Shown piece by piece: positions 35,844-44,952 of a stretch of DNA of 64,000 nucleotides (its first letter is position 1; each line of letters opens with the position of its first letter). A program made the position numbers and the translations under genes. The notes under the pieces are model-generated. The model was not told the origin of the DNA and made no database searches. It worked only from the letters and a program-made list of their open reading frames with translations. The stretch is from assembly GCA_900551235.1 (NCBI GenBank), contig URUU01000006.1, positions 1 to 64,000 on the forward strand, given 5' to 3'. This stretch comes from an uncultured Lachnospiraceae bacterium. GTDB taxonomy: Bacteria; Bacillota; Clostridia; Lachnospirales; Lachnospiraceae.

Positions 35844-36899
35844 CTACAGATCCAGTTTCATATCGCCATCTTTGATCCAGCCTTTTTTTCTCATAAATTC
35901 AGACACCGCCAGTGTGATCACCGCCGGCAGTACAATCTGAAATACAACAATGATGATCATTGTCAGGGTGCTGCCGATTTCCGGTGCCATCGTCTGATAG
36001 GTCATGATCTGTCCGACAAATCCTGCTGTTCCCATACCAGAACCGGTAGCATTGCTTGTCATCCTGACCAGCATTGTGCTGACCGGGCCCAAAACGGCAC
36101 TGGAAACGATCGCCGGAATCCATATGATTGGTTTTCTTACAATATTCGGCACCTGAAGCATGGATGTTCCCACACCCTGTGCCAGAAGACCGGCAACTTT
36201 ATTTTCACGATAGCTTGCTACTGCAAATCCTACCATGTTGCAGCAGCAGCCGATTGTTGCCGCGCCGGCTGCAAGTCCGGAAAGATTTAAAATAATACCA
36301 AGTGCCGCAGAACTGATCGGCAGCGTCAGGATCATTCCCATCAGCACGGAAACCACAATTCCCATGACAAATGGCTGCTGCTCCGTTCCCCAGTTGATGA
36401 TCGTACCAAGCCCCGTCATAAATCGGGAAATCGGCGGGCCTACGATCAGACCGACAGCACATCCGGTTATGATCGTCACGATCGGTGTTACCAGAATATC
36501 CACTTTTGTCTTACCGGAAACCAGATGTCCCAGTTCAATCCCTGCAAATGCCGCTACAAATGCGCCGAGCGGTTCTCCCGGTCCAGCCAGGACAACGCTT
36601 CCATCGACCAGAAGCGAACCTGCCAGGATCTTGCCTGCAAATCCCCCTGTCATACCGGCTGCTGCCGCTGACAGCACGACCAGAGGACTTTCTTTGTAGC
36701 GATGCGCCACACCGACACCAATGCCGGCACCTGTCATAGCTGCTGCCATTTTACCCATGACAAAAAGCATCTCCCCGATATTTCCGCCGATCAGGTTCCC
36801 AATCTGTTGAATTATTGTACCAACAATCAATGTAGAAAACAAGCCTAAAGCCATACCGCTCAATCCATCAATGAAGATGTGATTCAGTAATTTTTTCAT
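35844..36899 (-). CDS. PTS transporter subunit IIC-like permease (PTS_EIIC_2 family)
   Basis: The 351-residue membrane protein has about nine to ten helices and matches the EIIC_2 type of PTS permeases, with glycine-rich GAGIGVGVAHRYKESPLVVLSA, GPGEPLGAFVAAF and GIELGHLVSGKTKVDI. No EIIA or EIIB domain or gene is adjacent, so it may act with components encoded elsewhere or as a PTS-independent transporter. The substrate is unknown. It has a good AAGGAG site. The gene stands alone, 120 bases upstream of cobO. Confidence 0.88.
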   Translation of the reverse strand: MKKLLNHIFIDGLSGMALGLFSTLIVGTIIQQIGNLIGGNIGEMLFVMGKMAAAMTGAGIGVGVAHRYKESPLVVLSAAAAGMTGGFAGKILAGSLLVDGSVVLAGPGEPLGAFVAAFAGIELGHLVSGKTKVDILVTPIVTIITGCAVGLIVGPPISRFMTGLGTIINWGTEQQPFVMGIVVSVLMGMILTLPISSAALGIILNLSGLAAGAATIGCCCNMVGFAVASYRENKVAGLLAQGVGTSMLQVPNIVRKPIIWIPAIVSSAVLGPVSTMLVRMTSNATGSGMGTAGFVGQIMTYQTMAPEIGSTLTMIIIVVFQIVLPAVITLAVSEFMRKKGWIKDGDMKLDL

Positions 36900-37007
36900 T
36901 TTCTGCTTTCTCCTTTTTCTTTTTACGTTGTCATTTCATGTGTCTTGTCACCTCAAAAAGGTAGCATATTTTCCAGCTTTTATCAAGAATAATTTCCATC
37001 ACAGCTC

Positions 37008-37036
37008 TTTACAGAAAATGCAGTTTATTGTATTAT
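37008..37036 (+). promoter_or_regulatory. Promoter of the secreted serine hydrolase
   Basis: TTTACA (37008-37013) is followed after 17 bases by TATTAT (37031-37036), about 50 bases ahead of the start at 37086. Confidence 0.65.
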
Positions 37037-37085
37037 GCTGATAGCAAACACCCAAACTGATATTTTTCAGGAGAAAGGATATATT

Positions 37086-38360
37086 ATGAACTGTAAAAAA
37101 CTGAAAAAGTCTTTTACCGCTGTTTTCCTGTCCGGCTGTCTCCTTTTGCAGAATTTTCCGGTTCTGGCTGCTTCCGTTGCTTCCGACTGGCTGAAGGAAT
37201 CTCCCTTTATAAAAAAATCGGACCTGATTTTTTCCTCAGAACCTCAGACCGAAGAAGCCAAAGAAACCCTGGCCTCCTTTTCACAGGAAACAGAGGATAC
37301 GGCTGAAACCGAATATGCAGTTGAAGCATCTTCTTCCCATGTATCAGGCTTTTTGATTGCGGGAAGTATTTCTGATAAATTTTCACAGATGTTACAGGAA
37401 GCTTCTCCTGCTTCTGTTTATACAACAGGTTCCGTCAGTCAGGACATTTCCTGGAAACAGTTAAAATCAGAGCTGACCAGCCGCATCAACAGCTATTCTT
37501 CCAAATGGTCACTTTATCTGAAAGATCTTTCCACCGGAAATGTCATCAGCATCAACGAACGTGCACAGGAATCTGCCAGCCTGATCAAGCTTTACGTCAT
37601 GGGGGCAGTGATGCAGGAAATCCAGAACGGCAATCTGGAAATGAACGACACGATTTCTCAGCTTTTAGACAAAATGATCACCATCAGTGATAATGAAGCC
37701 ACAAATGAACTGGTTCGTTATCTGGACAGTGATCATGAGCATAAAAAAGGGATGCAGAAAGTTAACGACTTTATACGCACACAGGGTTTTGAATACACAC
37801 AGGAATATAACGGTCTGGAGGACACCAGTCTGTGGTATTCGATCGAAACCAAGAACTCCACTTCCGCCAAGGACTGCGGCCGCCTTCTGGAACGGATCTA
37901 TCGCGGTGAATTTGTATCGCATCTTGCTTCCCATCAGATGGAAGAGCTTCTCCTGAAACAGGAGGTCACCTACAAAATACCATCCTCGATACCATCGGAG
38001 TCCCGCGTTGCCAATAAAACAGGGGAAACCTCAGACTGTGAAAATGATGCCGCGATTATTTATACACCAAAAGGCGATTATATTCTCTGCATCATGTCCT
38101 GCGATCTTTCCAGCAAAAGTTCTGCTGTTTCTTATCTGCAGGAAATGTCCTCTCTGATCTACCGCTATTTTATGGACCGGGATGAATCAAAAATTGAGTA
38201 TCAGATTGATGCTTCCGCGACCGAAAGAACTGCCGGATCAGAGACAGAACCGGAAGCAGAAACCGAAACAACTGCAGAAACCGAAACAGCTGCAGAAACT
38301 GAAACAATATCCGAAACGGAGGTTTTGAAAAATCATGCGAATCTGGGGAAAAATTTTTAA
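37086..38360 (+). CDS. Secreted serine hydrolase, class A beta-lactamase-like fold
   Basis: The 424-residue protein has a signal peptide (about 1-28) and a low-complexity linker. Its beta-lactamase-like domain has the S-x-x-K nucleophile in SASLIKLYVM, SDNEATNEL as the second motif, and NKTGETSD as the K-T-G motif. The omega-loop glutamate of true class A enzymes is not evident, so it may be a peptidase or a cell-wall-binding homologue. The C-terminus carries a Glu/Thr repeat (about five ETE-type units), an extended surface spacer. The start at 37086 follows AGGAGAAAGG. The next gene begins inside its 3' end. Confidence 0.87.
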   Translation: MNCKKLKKSFTAVFLSGCLLLQNFPVLAASVASDWLKESPFIKKSDLIFSSEPQTEEAKETLASFSQETEDTAETEYAVEASSSHVSGFLIAGSISDKFSQMLQEASPASVYTTGSVSQDISWKQLKSELTSRINSYSSKWSLYLKDLSTGNVISINERAQESASLIKLYVMGAVMQEIQNGNLEMNDTISQLLDKMITISDNEATNELVRYLDSDHEHKKGMQKVNDFIRTQGFEYTQEYNGLEDTSLWYSIETKNSTSAKDCGRLLERIYRGEFVSHLASHQMEELLLKQEVTYKIPSSIPSESRVANKTGETSDCENDAAIIYTPKGDYILCIMSCDLSSKSSAVSYLQEMSSLIYRYFMDRDESKIEYQIDASATERTAGSETEPEAETETTAETETAAETETISETEVLKNHANLGKNF

Positions 38361-38598
38361 AGATAATCATATGCTGCGTGACACGGTCATAGAAGATGAA
38401 CGGAACGATACACGCACGCACAAAATCTTTGCTGCTCTGGACGAGATCTGTTATGAGTTTGATCTCGGAAAACCGATCTGGCTTGATGCTACTGTTCAGG
38501 AATTTAAACGCCACAGCAAAGCTCGCTTTTATCAGGATAATTTTATTGAAGAAATCCCCTTCGATTATCTGGAACTTCATGTAATCGAAGAGGATTAG
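38335..38598 (+). CDS. Small conserved hypothetical protein
   Basis: This 87-residue acidic protein overlaps the serine hydrolase gene by 26 bases in another frame and has GGAGG about 12 bases upstream. Its sequence (IWLDATVQEFKRHSKARFYQ, EIPFDYLELHVIEED) looks like a real small protein with predicted helices and strands. I do not recognise a named family. It is probably cotranscribed with the hydrolase and is followed directly by a terminator. Confidence 0.75.
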   Translation: MRIWGKIFKDNHMLRDTVIEDERNDTRTHKIFAALDEICYEFDLGKPIWLDATVQEFKRHSKARFYQDNFIEEIPFDYLELHVIEED

Positions 38599-38604
38599 TC
38601 ACAG

Positions 38605-38638
38605 CCTGTGATATTATGTATATCACAGGATTTTTTTT
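38605..38638 (+). terminator. Intrinsic terminator of the serine hydrolase operon
   Basis: CTGTGATA (38605-38612) pairs with TATCACAG (38621-38628), followed by GATTTTTTTT. The hairpin overlaps the last codons of the convergent dehydrogenase gene. Confidence 0.85.
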
Positions 38639-39552
38639 ATATTTTCATATACACCATCCAGCAATCGTTCACGCGTCTCTTTCGGCGCCCACGCAATATG
38701 CGGTGTAATGATCAGTTTTCCACTGTCCGAAATCCTGCGCAGGGGATTATCGGTCCTCATCGGCTCTTTTGCCAGCACATCCAGTGCCGCTGCTGCGATC
38801 TTATTCTCTTCCAGTGCCCAGGCAAGCGCTTCCTCATCTACCATCGCCCCTCTTGCAGCATTAATAAAAATTGCAGAACGTTTCATCTGTTCAAATGCTT
38901 CTTTATTGAACAGTTTTCTTGTTGCATCATTCAGAGGTGCATGGACGGATAAAAAATCCGAACGCTTCAGCAATTCTTCAAAACTTACCTGCTCATACGG
39001 CTGTTCTGTATTTTTTCCGGAAGTGGAATAATAGATCACTTTACAGCCAAATTCCTGTGCGTGCTGTGCCACACGTTTCCCGATCGCACCCATTCCGACA
39101 ATACCCCAGGTTTTTCCCATAAGTTCGGAAAATTTCTGTTCGAAATGTGAAAACTGAACGGAGGTGCAGTATGCACCTGACTTTACATACTGGTCATAAT
39201 ATGCCAGTTTATGAAGAACATAGAACATCAGTGCAAATGTATGCTGTGCTACGGCCTCGGTCGAATAACCGGCAACGTTCGCTGACAGGATGCCCCTGCT
39301 GTCTGTATATGCACGGTCAATATTATCCATTCCTGTAGCCGTTACAGCTACCAGCTTCAGATGCGAAGCACCTGCCAGCGTTGCTTCATTCATCGGAATT
39401 TTATTGATAACAACTACATCTGCATCTCTGACACGTTCCGGCACCAGCTCTGTCGGAGTATCTTCGTACTTCGTTACATGCCCCAGTTCATCGAAACGGC
39501 TCAGATCCATGTCTTCTCCAAGCGAGATCGTCTCTAAAAATACAATTTCCAT
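38623..39552 (-). CDS. D-2-hydroxyacid dehydrogenase
   Basis: The 309-residue protein has the NAD-binding motif GIVGMGAIGKRVA at about 150-162 and the family signature segments HAPLNDATRKLFN and FINAARGAMVDEEAL. The catalytic Arg/Glu/His set follows, with the His in ITPHIAWAP. It reduces 2-keto acids or oxidises D-2-hydroxyacids; glycerate, lactate and related substrates cannot be told apart from sequence alone. It has an AGAGAGG site. It is a single-gene unit. Confidence 0.93.
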   Translation of the reverse strand: MEIVFLETISLGEDMDLSRFDELGHVTKYEDTPTELVPERVRDADVVVINKIPMNEATLAGASHLKLVAVTATGMDNIDRAYTDSRGILSANVAGYSTEAVAQHTFALMFYVLHKLAYYDQYVKSGAYCTSVQFSHFEQKFSELMGKTWGIVGMGAIGKRVAQHAQEFGCKVIYYSTSGKNTEQPYEQVSFEELLKRSDFLSVHAPLNDATRKLFNKEAFEQMKRSAIFINAARGAMVDEEALAWALEENKIAAAALDVLAKEPMRTDNPLRRISDSGKLIITPHIAWAPKETRERLLDGVYENIKKIL

Positions 39553-39583
39553 AACCGTATTCCTCTCTTTCGTAGTGTTCTTT

Positions 39584-40465
39584 TTATGACAGAAGCTCTT
39601 TAAGGACTTCCCGTATCACACGTTCCTGTTCATCTGAATCCATCTGCCGCAATATCCGTGTACTCTGTTCTTTGGGCATGTCCACGGCAGCCGCCGTCTC
39701 TTTTATGCCCTCATGGATCATTCCCAGATTTTCTTTCAGATCCTGCCTCTCCTTCTGGCTTTGTATTTCTTTGCCATTTTTTCCGCTCTTCTTTTTTCGT
39801 CCGGGCATGGAAACCATCTTACCGTTGCTGCTTCGTTCTATAGATGCGGCTGCTTCTGAAGCTGCGCTCTGCGTTACAGCGTCTTCTTTGTTTCCAAAGG
39901 CAACCTGTGTCTTTGCCATCGGTGCAGAAGGCTGGTACGCACTTCCGGATGCACGAAGTGTAAGCGCATTATCCAGATCATCCTGCAACAGAATTTCCAG
40001 AGACTGTCTGGCAAATCCTGTATCCAGAAGTCCATAAACAGCCAGCAGCAAACCTTCTGTCACCAACGTTCCCATCAAATATGTCTGACGCATGCCTCCC
40101 GCTGCCTGTGGCTGGCTTATATACCATCCCATAACGCCTGATGCACCGCATAGAACCGCCGCTATTCCTGCCATACGTTTCCATCCATGCAGAGAATTTC
40201 CCAGGAAACGATACTCCAGCAGATTTTTTCGGATAAAAGCTCCTGTATTGAACGGATTCACTGCATTTTGTTTCATCCTGCAAATGCTCTGATAACGTTG
40301 GCGAAGCTGCTTCATGAATTTTCCTTTCGGCATCCCCTGCCGTCTGACATCCCGCAGTAAAGTGCCATACATTACACGCAGCACTATCTGGCTGACCGCT
40401 CCCCAGACACAGATGACCGTCATCGCATAAAATAAAATCGTTTGCCGACTAAAAAACTGTAACAT
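39584..40465 (-). CDS. Conserved hypothetical membrane protein with basic C-terminal tail
   Basis: About 293 residues from the start at 40465 (AAGGGGG upstream). The first third has several membrane helices (about 8-28, 98-118, 125-150), then a cytoplasmic C-terminal region rich in Lys, Ser, Glu and Gln. No named domain is recognised. A TTTGTCGAA Spo0A-like heptamer lies about 125 bases upstream, but in an ambiguous context. Structural or regulatory envelope function cannot be decided from sequence. Confidence 0.7.
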   Translation of the reverse strand: MLQFFSRQTILFYAMTVICVWGAVSQIVLRVMYGTLLRDVRRQGMPKGKFMKQLRQRYQSICRMKQNAVNPFNTGAFIRKNLLEYRFLGNSLHGWKRMAGIAAVLCGASGVMGWYISQPQAAGGMRQTYLMGTLVTEGLLLAVYGLLDTGFARQSLEILLQDDLDNALTLRASGSAYQPSAPMAKTQVAFGNKEDAVTQSAASEAAASIERSSNGKMVSMPGRKKKSGKNGKEIQSQKERQDLKENLGMIHEGIKETAAAVDMPKEQSTRILRQMDSDEQERVIREVLKELLS

Positions 40466-40577
40466 GGATAATCCCCCTTCTGATCCTGCTTTGTTTTCAC
40501 GTTTCGCTGCTGCAGCAATCACATTCTCCGGACGAATGTTGCAGGCATCATTATAGCCTCACCTTTTGCATTTGAAA

Positions 40578-40603
40578 AGCAGAATCGTTCGACAAATTCT
40601 GCT
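40578..40603 (-). terminator. Terminator of mtnN
   Basis: AGCAGAAT (40578-40585) pairs with ATTCTGCT (40596-40603), followed on the minus strand by TTTTC. The loop contains TTTGTCGAA on the minus strand, a Spo0A-box-like heptamer that may be coincidental. Confidence 0.6.
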
Positions 40604-40663
40604 CTGCGGATGCGAAAATCGGGGGATTTTTTTATGAAGTTCTTCAGTTTCTGCTTCCTTTTT

Positions 40664-41377
40664 CTAGTTTTCGCAGGATGCCAGAGCCTTCATCATTCCA
40701 CGCACCAGTCTGACGCTGTGCAGAACTGCCTGCTTCTCAAAAGCCGGATAATCCATGGAAGCACTGTCATCTGCCTTATCAGAAATCGCACGCAGTACCA
40801 CAAATGGAACCTGATTTAAATATGCCGTCTGCGCAATGGCTGCACCTTCCATTTCCGTACAGTAACCTGCGAAAAGAGTCGAAATCTTTTCTTTTGTTTC
40901 TTTGTCTGCAACAAACTGATCTCCGCTTACAACTCTTCCATGAAATACCTGAATCTCCGGATTAACCTCTTTACATACTTTCTCAGCCAGTTCTGCCAGC
41001 TCCTGATCTGCCCCAAAAGAGAAAACATCCATCTGCGGAATCTGTCCTTTTGGATATCCAAAGCTTACCGCATCCATATCATGATGTACCAGATCACTGG
41101 AAATAACCAGATCTCCGATATTGATCTCTGCCTTCAGAGAGCCTGCAATTCCTGTGTTAATGACAGCATTTACATCAAACACATCCACCAGGATCTGTGC
41201 GCAGACTGCAGCATTGACTTTTCCGACACCACTGCGTACGACAACCACTCTCTGACCTTCAAGAATACCTTCACAAAATTCCATACCGGCTTTTTTTACC
41301 AGACGTTCGGCCTGCATCTGCTCTTTCAGTTCCTGAACCTCAACTTCCATTGCTCCTATAATCCCTATTGTACCCAT
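40664..41377 (-). CDS. mtnN: 5'-methylthioadenosine/S-adenosylhomocysteine nucleosidase
   Basis: The 237-residue protein begins GIIGAMEVEVQELK and shows GVGKVNAAVCAQIL, VVSGDQFVADKETK and the catalytic EMEGAAIAQ with Asp in ISDKADDSA. It cleaves MTA and SAH to adenine and thio-sugars for methionine recycling and quorum-signal (AI-2) precursor production. The start at 41377 follows AAGGAGACAGGCA. It is monocistronic with a hairpin terminator. Confidence 0.96.
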   Translation of the reverse strand: MGTIGIIGAMEVEVQELKEQMQAERLVKKAGMEFCEGILEGQRVVVVRSGVGKVNAAVCAQILVDVFDVNAVINTGIAGSLKAEINIGDLVISSDLVHHDMDAVSFGYPKGQIPQMDVFSFGADQELAELAEKVCKEVNPEIQVFHGRVVSGDQFVADKETKEKISTLFAGYCTEMEGAAIAQTAYLNQVPFVVLRAISDKADDSASMDYPAFEKQAVLHSVRLVRGMMKALASCEN

Positions 41378-41489
41378 TGCCTGTCTCCTTCTATTATAAT
41401 TCAAGAATGTCTTTCATACTGTTTCTGTTTAACACTTCTATTTTTACCGTAAAAACGCAGACCTGTCAAAGGGATTTTTTCTCACGCAC

Positions 41490-41518
41490 TTGCATCCTTT
41501 CCCTAAAATGCGTATAAT
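41490..41518 (+). promoter_or_regulatory. Promoter of the TSCPD gene
   Basis: TTGCAT (41490-41495) and TATAAT (41513-41518) are separated by 17 bases. Confidence 0.75.
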
Positions 41519-41559
41519 CAGAAGCAGCTACCAAAAACAATAACTCAGGAGGTTAGTCT

Positions 41560-41805
41560 ATGCAGGTATATAGAACAAGAGGTGTCTGTTCCCAGGCGAT
41601 TCAGTTTGAACTGGATGGAGACACGATCAAACACGTAGATTTTATTGGCGGATGTTCCGGAAATACACAGGGTGTAGCCCGCCTTGTAGAAGGTATGAAA
41701 GTAAAAGATGCCATTGCAAAACTGGAGGGCATCAAATGTGGTCCAAGACCAACTTCCTGCCCGGATCAGCTCGCAAAGGCATTAAAAGAAGCGATGAACG
41801 CTTAA
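41560..41805 (+). CDS. TSCPD-domain small protein
   Basis: The 81-residue protein matches the TIGR03905-type TSCPD family. It carries the glycine/cysteine signature GGCSGNTQGVARL and ends with PTSCPDQLAKAL, which gives the family its name. The TSCPD domain also occurs at the C-terminus of B12-dependent ribonucleotide reductases. The free-standing form is common in Clostridia and of unknown function; the cysteines may bind metal or act in redox. It has its own promoter, AGGAGG site and terminator. Confidence 0.9.
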   Translation: MQVYRTRGVCSQAIQFELDGDTIKHVDFIGGCSGNTQGVARLVEGMKVKDAIAKLEGIKCGPRPTSCPDQLAKALKEAMNA

Positions 41806-41858
41806 TTTTAAAGTCTCACGTGCGTTCGACTTGAATTTTGTCTGCACAGTAAAAAGCC

Positions 41859-41902
41859 CAGTTCAAAAATGCCATCGACATTTTGAACTGAGTTTTTTCT
41901 TT
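41859..41902 (+). terminator. Intrinsic terminator after the TSCPD gene
   Basis: CAGTTCAAAAATG pairs with CATTTTGAACTG with one bulged base, then GTTTTTTCTTTTC. The stem lies just before the convergent MBL gene's stop codon. Confidence 0.8.
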
Positions 41903-41903
41903 T

Positions 41904-43514
41904 CTATCTGTCCCACTTGTCACAGAGGGAATTGATCTGACTGGTAAATCTTGCCAGATCTTTGTTTGCACCGCCTTCGTTATGACGGATAACGGTAAGC
42001 AGCCTCTGACCTGCAGCAAGCAGTCTCGCAAATGGTGTATTTGCCTTTGCTGCTTTGGACAATGTTTTCTCTGTTTTCACTACATGAACCGGCTGACTCT
42101 CTTTTTCACAGACACCTGTTGCAAGATTATAGATCGTACCGCTGTAAGGCGCCGTTGCGTCAAGCTGCATCTCATTTTTCAGTCGTTCGGTAAAGAGCTG
42201 GCACACGCTGTCCTCGCCATGAATAACAAAGACTTTCTCCGGCTTTTCTTCAAAACTTCCGATCCATTTCATAAGTCCTGCATTATCCGCGTGTCCGCTG
42301 ATGCCGGAAAGTCTGCATATCTCTGCCTGCACTTCTATTTCCTCTCCAAACAGGTTTACGGATTTTGCCCCTTCTAATATGATACGTCCCAGTGTACCCT
42401 TTGCCTGATAACCTACAAACAAAATCGTACTTTCTCTTCTCCACAGATTATGTTTTAAATGATGCCGGATTCTTCCCGCCTCACACATACCGCTGGCGGA
42501 AATGATAACTTTTGGCCGCTCATCAAAATTGATCATTCTTGAGTCGTCACTGGTCACTGACGTTTTCAGGTTTTCAAAGCCGATCGGGTTGATTCCCGCA
42601 CGGACCAGTTTGCTCGCTTCCTCATCAAAATCTTCATACATATGTTTCATAAAGATGCGGGTTGCTTCGATTGCCAGCGGACTGTCCACGTAAACCTCAA
42701 AATGATCATGTCCGTGTATCAGTTTGTCTTCTTTTATTTTGCGGATAAAATACAGCAGTTCCTGCGTACGTCCCACTGCAAAAGACGGAATGACCACATT
42801 GCCTCCCCGATCAAATGTTTTCTGGATAATCCCTGAGAGTTCTTTTACGTAATCCGGAACCTCCCCATGACTCCGGTCTCCGTAAGTAGACTCCATAACC
42901 ACATAATCTGCATCTTTGATGTACTGCGGATCACGGATCAATGGCTGATTGAGATTTCCGATATCTCCGGAAAATATGATTTTCTTCTCCACACCATCTT
43001 CTGTGATCCATATCTCTATGGAGGAAGATCCCAGCAGATGACCCGCATCCACAAATCTTATGCATACTCCATCTGCCACATTAATTTTTTTGTCGTAATC
43101 GCAGCCGATCAGACAGCCGATCGCACCAACTGCATCATTGATATCATACAGCGGAACTACTTCTGCTCTTCCGGCTCTCTGTCCTTTTCTGTTTTTCCAC
43201 TCTGCTTCGAACATCTGAATGTGCGCACTGTCCCGCAGCATAATATCGCACAGATCCGCTGTCGCTTTTGTTGCAAAAATCTGTCCGCGGAATCCTCTCT
43301 GGTACAAAAGTGGAAGCTTTCCGGAATGATCGATATGTGCATGTGTCAGAAACACCATATCAATATCACTGGCAGCAACCGGAATCTCCTGATTTTCAAA
43401 CTCATCCGGTCCCTGTTCCATTCCGCAGTCAATCAAAATATTTTTCCCACAGGCTTCCAGATACGTACAGCTTCCTGTGACCTCATGTGTTGCCCCCAAA
43501 AATGTAATCCTCAT
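41904..43514 (-). CDS. MBL-fold beta-CASP metallohydrolase (RNase J/CPSF-like)
   Basis: The 536-residue protein has the metallo-beta-lactamase HxHxDH motif in THAHIDHSG at about 57-65, further metal ligands in DAGHLLGSSSIE and SGDIGN, the beta-CASP helicase-like insert, and the C-terminal HADNAGL and VFVIHGEDS motifs. It is one of the single-protein beta-CASP nucleases of Firmicutes, predicted to act on RNA. A C-terminal extension of about 70 residues is rich in Lys and Ala. It is a lone gene, followed by a short gap of about 90 bases. Confidence 0.92.
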   Translation of the reverse strand: MRITFLGATHEVTGSCTYLEACGKNILIDCGMEQGPDEFENQEIPVAASDIDMVFLTHAHIDHSGKLPLLYQRGFRGQIFATKATADLCDIMLRDSAHIQMFEAEWKNRKGQRAGRAEVVPLYDINDAVGAIGCLIGCDYDKKINVADGVCIRFVDAGHLLGSSSIEIWITEDGVEKKIIFSGDIGNLNQPLIRDPQYIKDADYVVMESTYGDRSHGEVPDYVKELSGIIQKTFDRGGNVVIPSFAVGRTQELLYFIRKIKEDKLIHGHDHFEVYVDSPLAIEATRIFMKHMYEDFDEEASKLVRAGINPIGFENLKTSVTSDDSRMINFDERPKVIISASGMCEAGRIRHHLKHNLWRRESTILFVGYQAKGTLGRIILEGAKSVNLFGEEIEVQAEICRLSGISGHADNAGLMKWIGSFEEKPEKVFVIHGEDSVCQLFTERLKNEMQLDATAPYSGTIYNLATGVCEKESQPVHVVKTEKTLSKAAKANTPFARLLAAGQRLLTVIRHNEGGANKDLARFTSQINSLCDKWDR

Positions 43515-43603
43515 AAAAACACCTTCTCCCTGTTTTATGTTTCCCCCCTGGCATCATTTTATCATATATTTTGATTTTTTAGTACCAGAAGAATCCACTT
43601 CTT

Positions 43604-44548
43604 TTATTTATTTTTCTGCATTTTAGATATAAAAAATCCAGACCCGCAAACACCACATTTTTCTCCGGTCAAATATACGCGATTGCGTCCTGACTGTGAA
43701 AGAATTTCTGTGATAAATTCTCCTGTATTTGCACATCCGAATGGTAGTATATAATAATGATTTAACTCTTTGCGTGATTCCCCAATCCACGCGCCGAAAA
43801 CTGCATCTGTTTTTTTCACATCCCCTGTCATAGAAATGTAGCGGATCTGATCTCTTACTTCAAAGAAATCCGATTTTATTGCTTCTGAATATTTTGTAAC
43901 CGATATATTGCCAAGAAGCATCGCACCGACTGTATAGCCTTTTCCCGTACTTTGATTATGTCCTTTACAGACATCAAAATCATTATACAGCCCACATTTG
44001 GCACAACACACAAGATTTTCCATATCGATTCCCGGACTGCAGCACATCGTCTGATCAAATGACCGGACACTCATCAGGCAATCCGTTGTTTTCCAGTTAA
44101 TTTTCGTCTCTCCGGCAAACATTACAAGGAAACTTCTCTCATCCGTTCCATAGCAATGTATCCTGAACTGCCAGAAATCCTTTTCATCATACAGCGAACT
44201 TCCCGGCTTCATTTCCACCACACGTTTTACTCCGGCTTTTTGAAGCTCCTTCACTGTTTTTTCCTGATTTCCCGGAAGAACAACCTGTTCCACACGATTC
44301 TTTTTGACAAATTCCATAAGTTGCGCGATGGTCGCCCTGCTTCCATCTCCCACTGCCAGCATCCTGACTTCTCCCTGATATCCGGAAAATCCCTTCCCGA
44401 ACTCTGTTTCCGAAGAAGCCTCTTCTTTGCCGCTGCAAAGATAGCAGGCTACCCAGCTTTCTTTTGTCTCTGAATCTGCAATTCCAATAGAATACATCAC
44501 TCCTTGTGAAACATTTTGAAACATGTTTTTAAAATATTTCGTCCGCAT
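43604..44548 (-). CDS. Unknown protein with Cys-rich patches, possibly a degenerate MBL fold
   Basis: About 314 residues from the start at 44548 (GGGGAGAG upstream). No named domain is certain. The spacing of the segments FVKKNRVEQVVLPG, SFLVMFAGETKINW and DCLMSV, and the tail HYYILPFGCANTGEF then RVYLTGEKCGVCGSG, resembles the layout of MBL-fold proteins. The metal-binding histidines are missing, so any such fold is degenerate. The cysteine patches CCAKC and CGVCG could bind metal. It follows a beta-CASP gene on the same strand, with its own upstream gap. I cannot name its function. Confidence 0.6.
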   Translation of the reverse strand: MRTKYFKNMFQNVSQGVMYSIGIADSETKESWVACYLCSGKEEASSETEFGKGFSGYQGEVRMLAVGDGSRATIAQLMEFVKKNRVEQVVLPGNQEKTVKELQKAGVKRVVEMKPGSSLYDEKDFWQFRIHCYGTDERSFLVMFAGETKINWKTTDCLMSVRSFDQTMCCSPGIDMENLVCCAKCGLYNDFDVCKGHNQSTGKGYTVGAMLLGNISVTKYSEAIKSDFFEVRDQIRYISMTGDVKKTDAVFGAWIGESRKELNHYYILPFGCANTGEFITEILSQSGRNRVYLTGEKCGVCGSGFFISKMQKNK

Positions 44549-44952
44549 ACGCTCTCTCCCCTTGCCTTGCAATTCAAAAGCATGATGCAACCATACTTCC
44601 TTTGCAGAACAAGCCCGGCATAACTGCAAAGGAGGAAATTCCCGCGCATGGTATGCATAGTTTTTGTTTTGGCATATTTATAATTCTTTCGTTATATTTT
44701 GAATAGTTTCTTATTATCTCTGCCTGTTTCCGACAGAAAACCGACCGCTGTGAAAGGTAATGTAATATGTGATCAATCATGAAAAACAGTCACAACATGC
44801 CGGCCTGGCTTGTTTTTAATATTCCGCAGCGTGAAACTAAAATCCTCTACGCTGCTCTTCGTGGATACAAACTACTTCGCACGCTAATACATTTAATGAA
44901 CTCACACACTTTACTTAAATTCGTTTATACATATTTCCCACGCTGTAGATTG
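44549..44952. other. 404-base intergenic region
   Basis: No supported gene. On the minus strand GCAGCGT (44832-44826) and ACGCTGC (44855-44849) form a hairpin followed by GGAATATTAAAAAC, a plausible terminator of the DUF6147 gene. The rest is AT-rich and includes the upstream region of the 43604-44548 gene. Short open frames on either strand lack ribosome binding sites. Confidence 0.55.

Noticed and set aside
40588..40596. Single TTTGTCGAA heptamer as a Spo0A box near 40.6 kb
   Set aside because: It lies in the loop of a terminator hairpin, and single 7-mers are expected by chance several times in 64 kb. Only the tandem perfect pair at 48.8 kb is reported.
44574..44780. 68-codon minus-strand frame upstream of the Cys-rich unknown gene
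   Set aside because: It has no ribosome binding site and overlaps the better supported start at 44548 and its leader.
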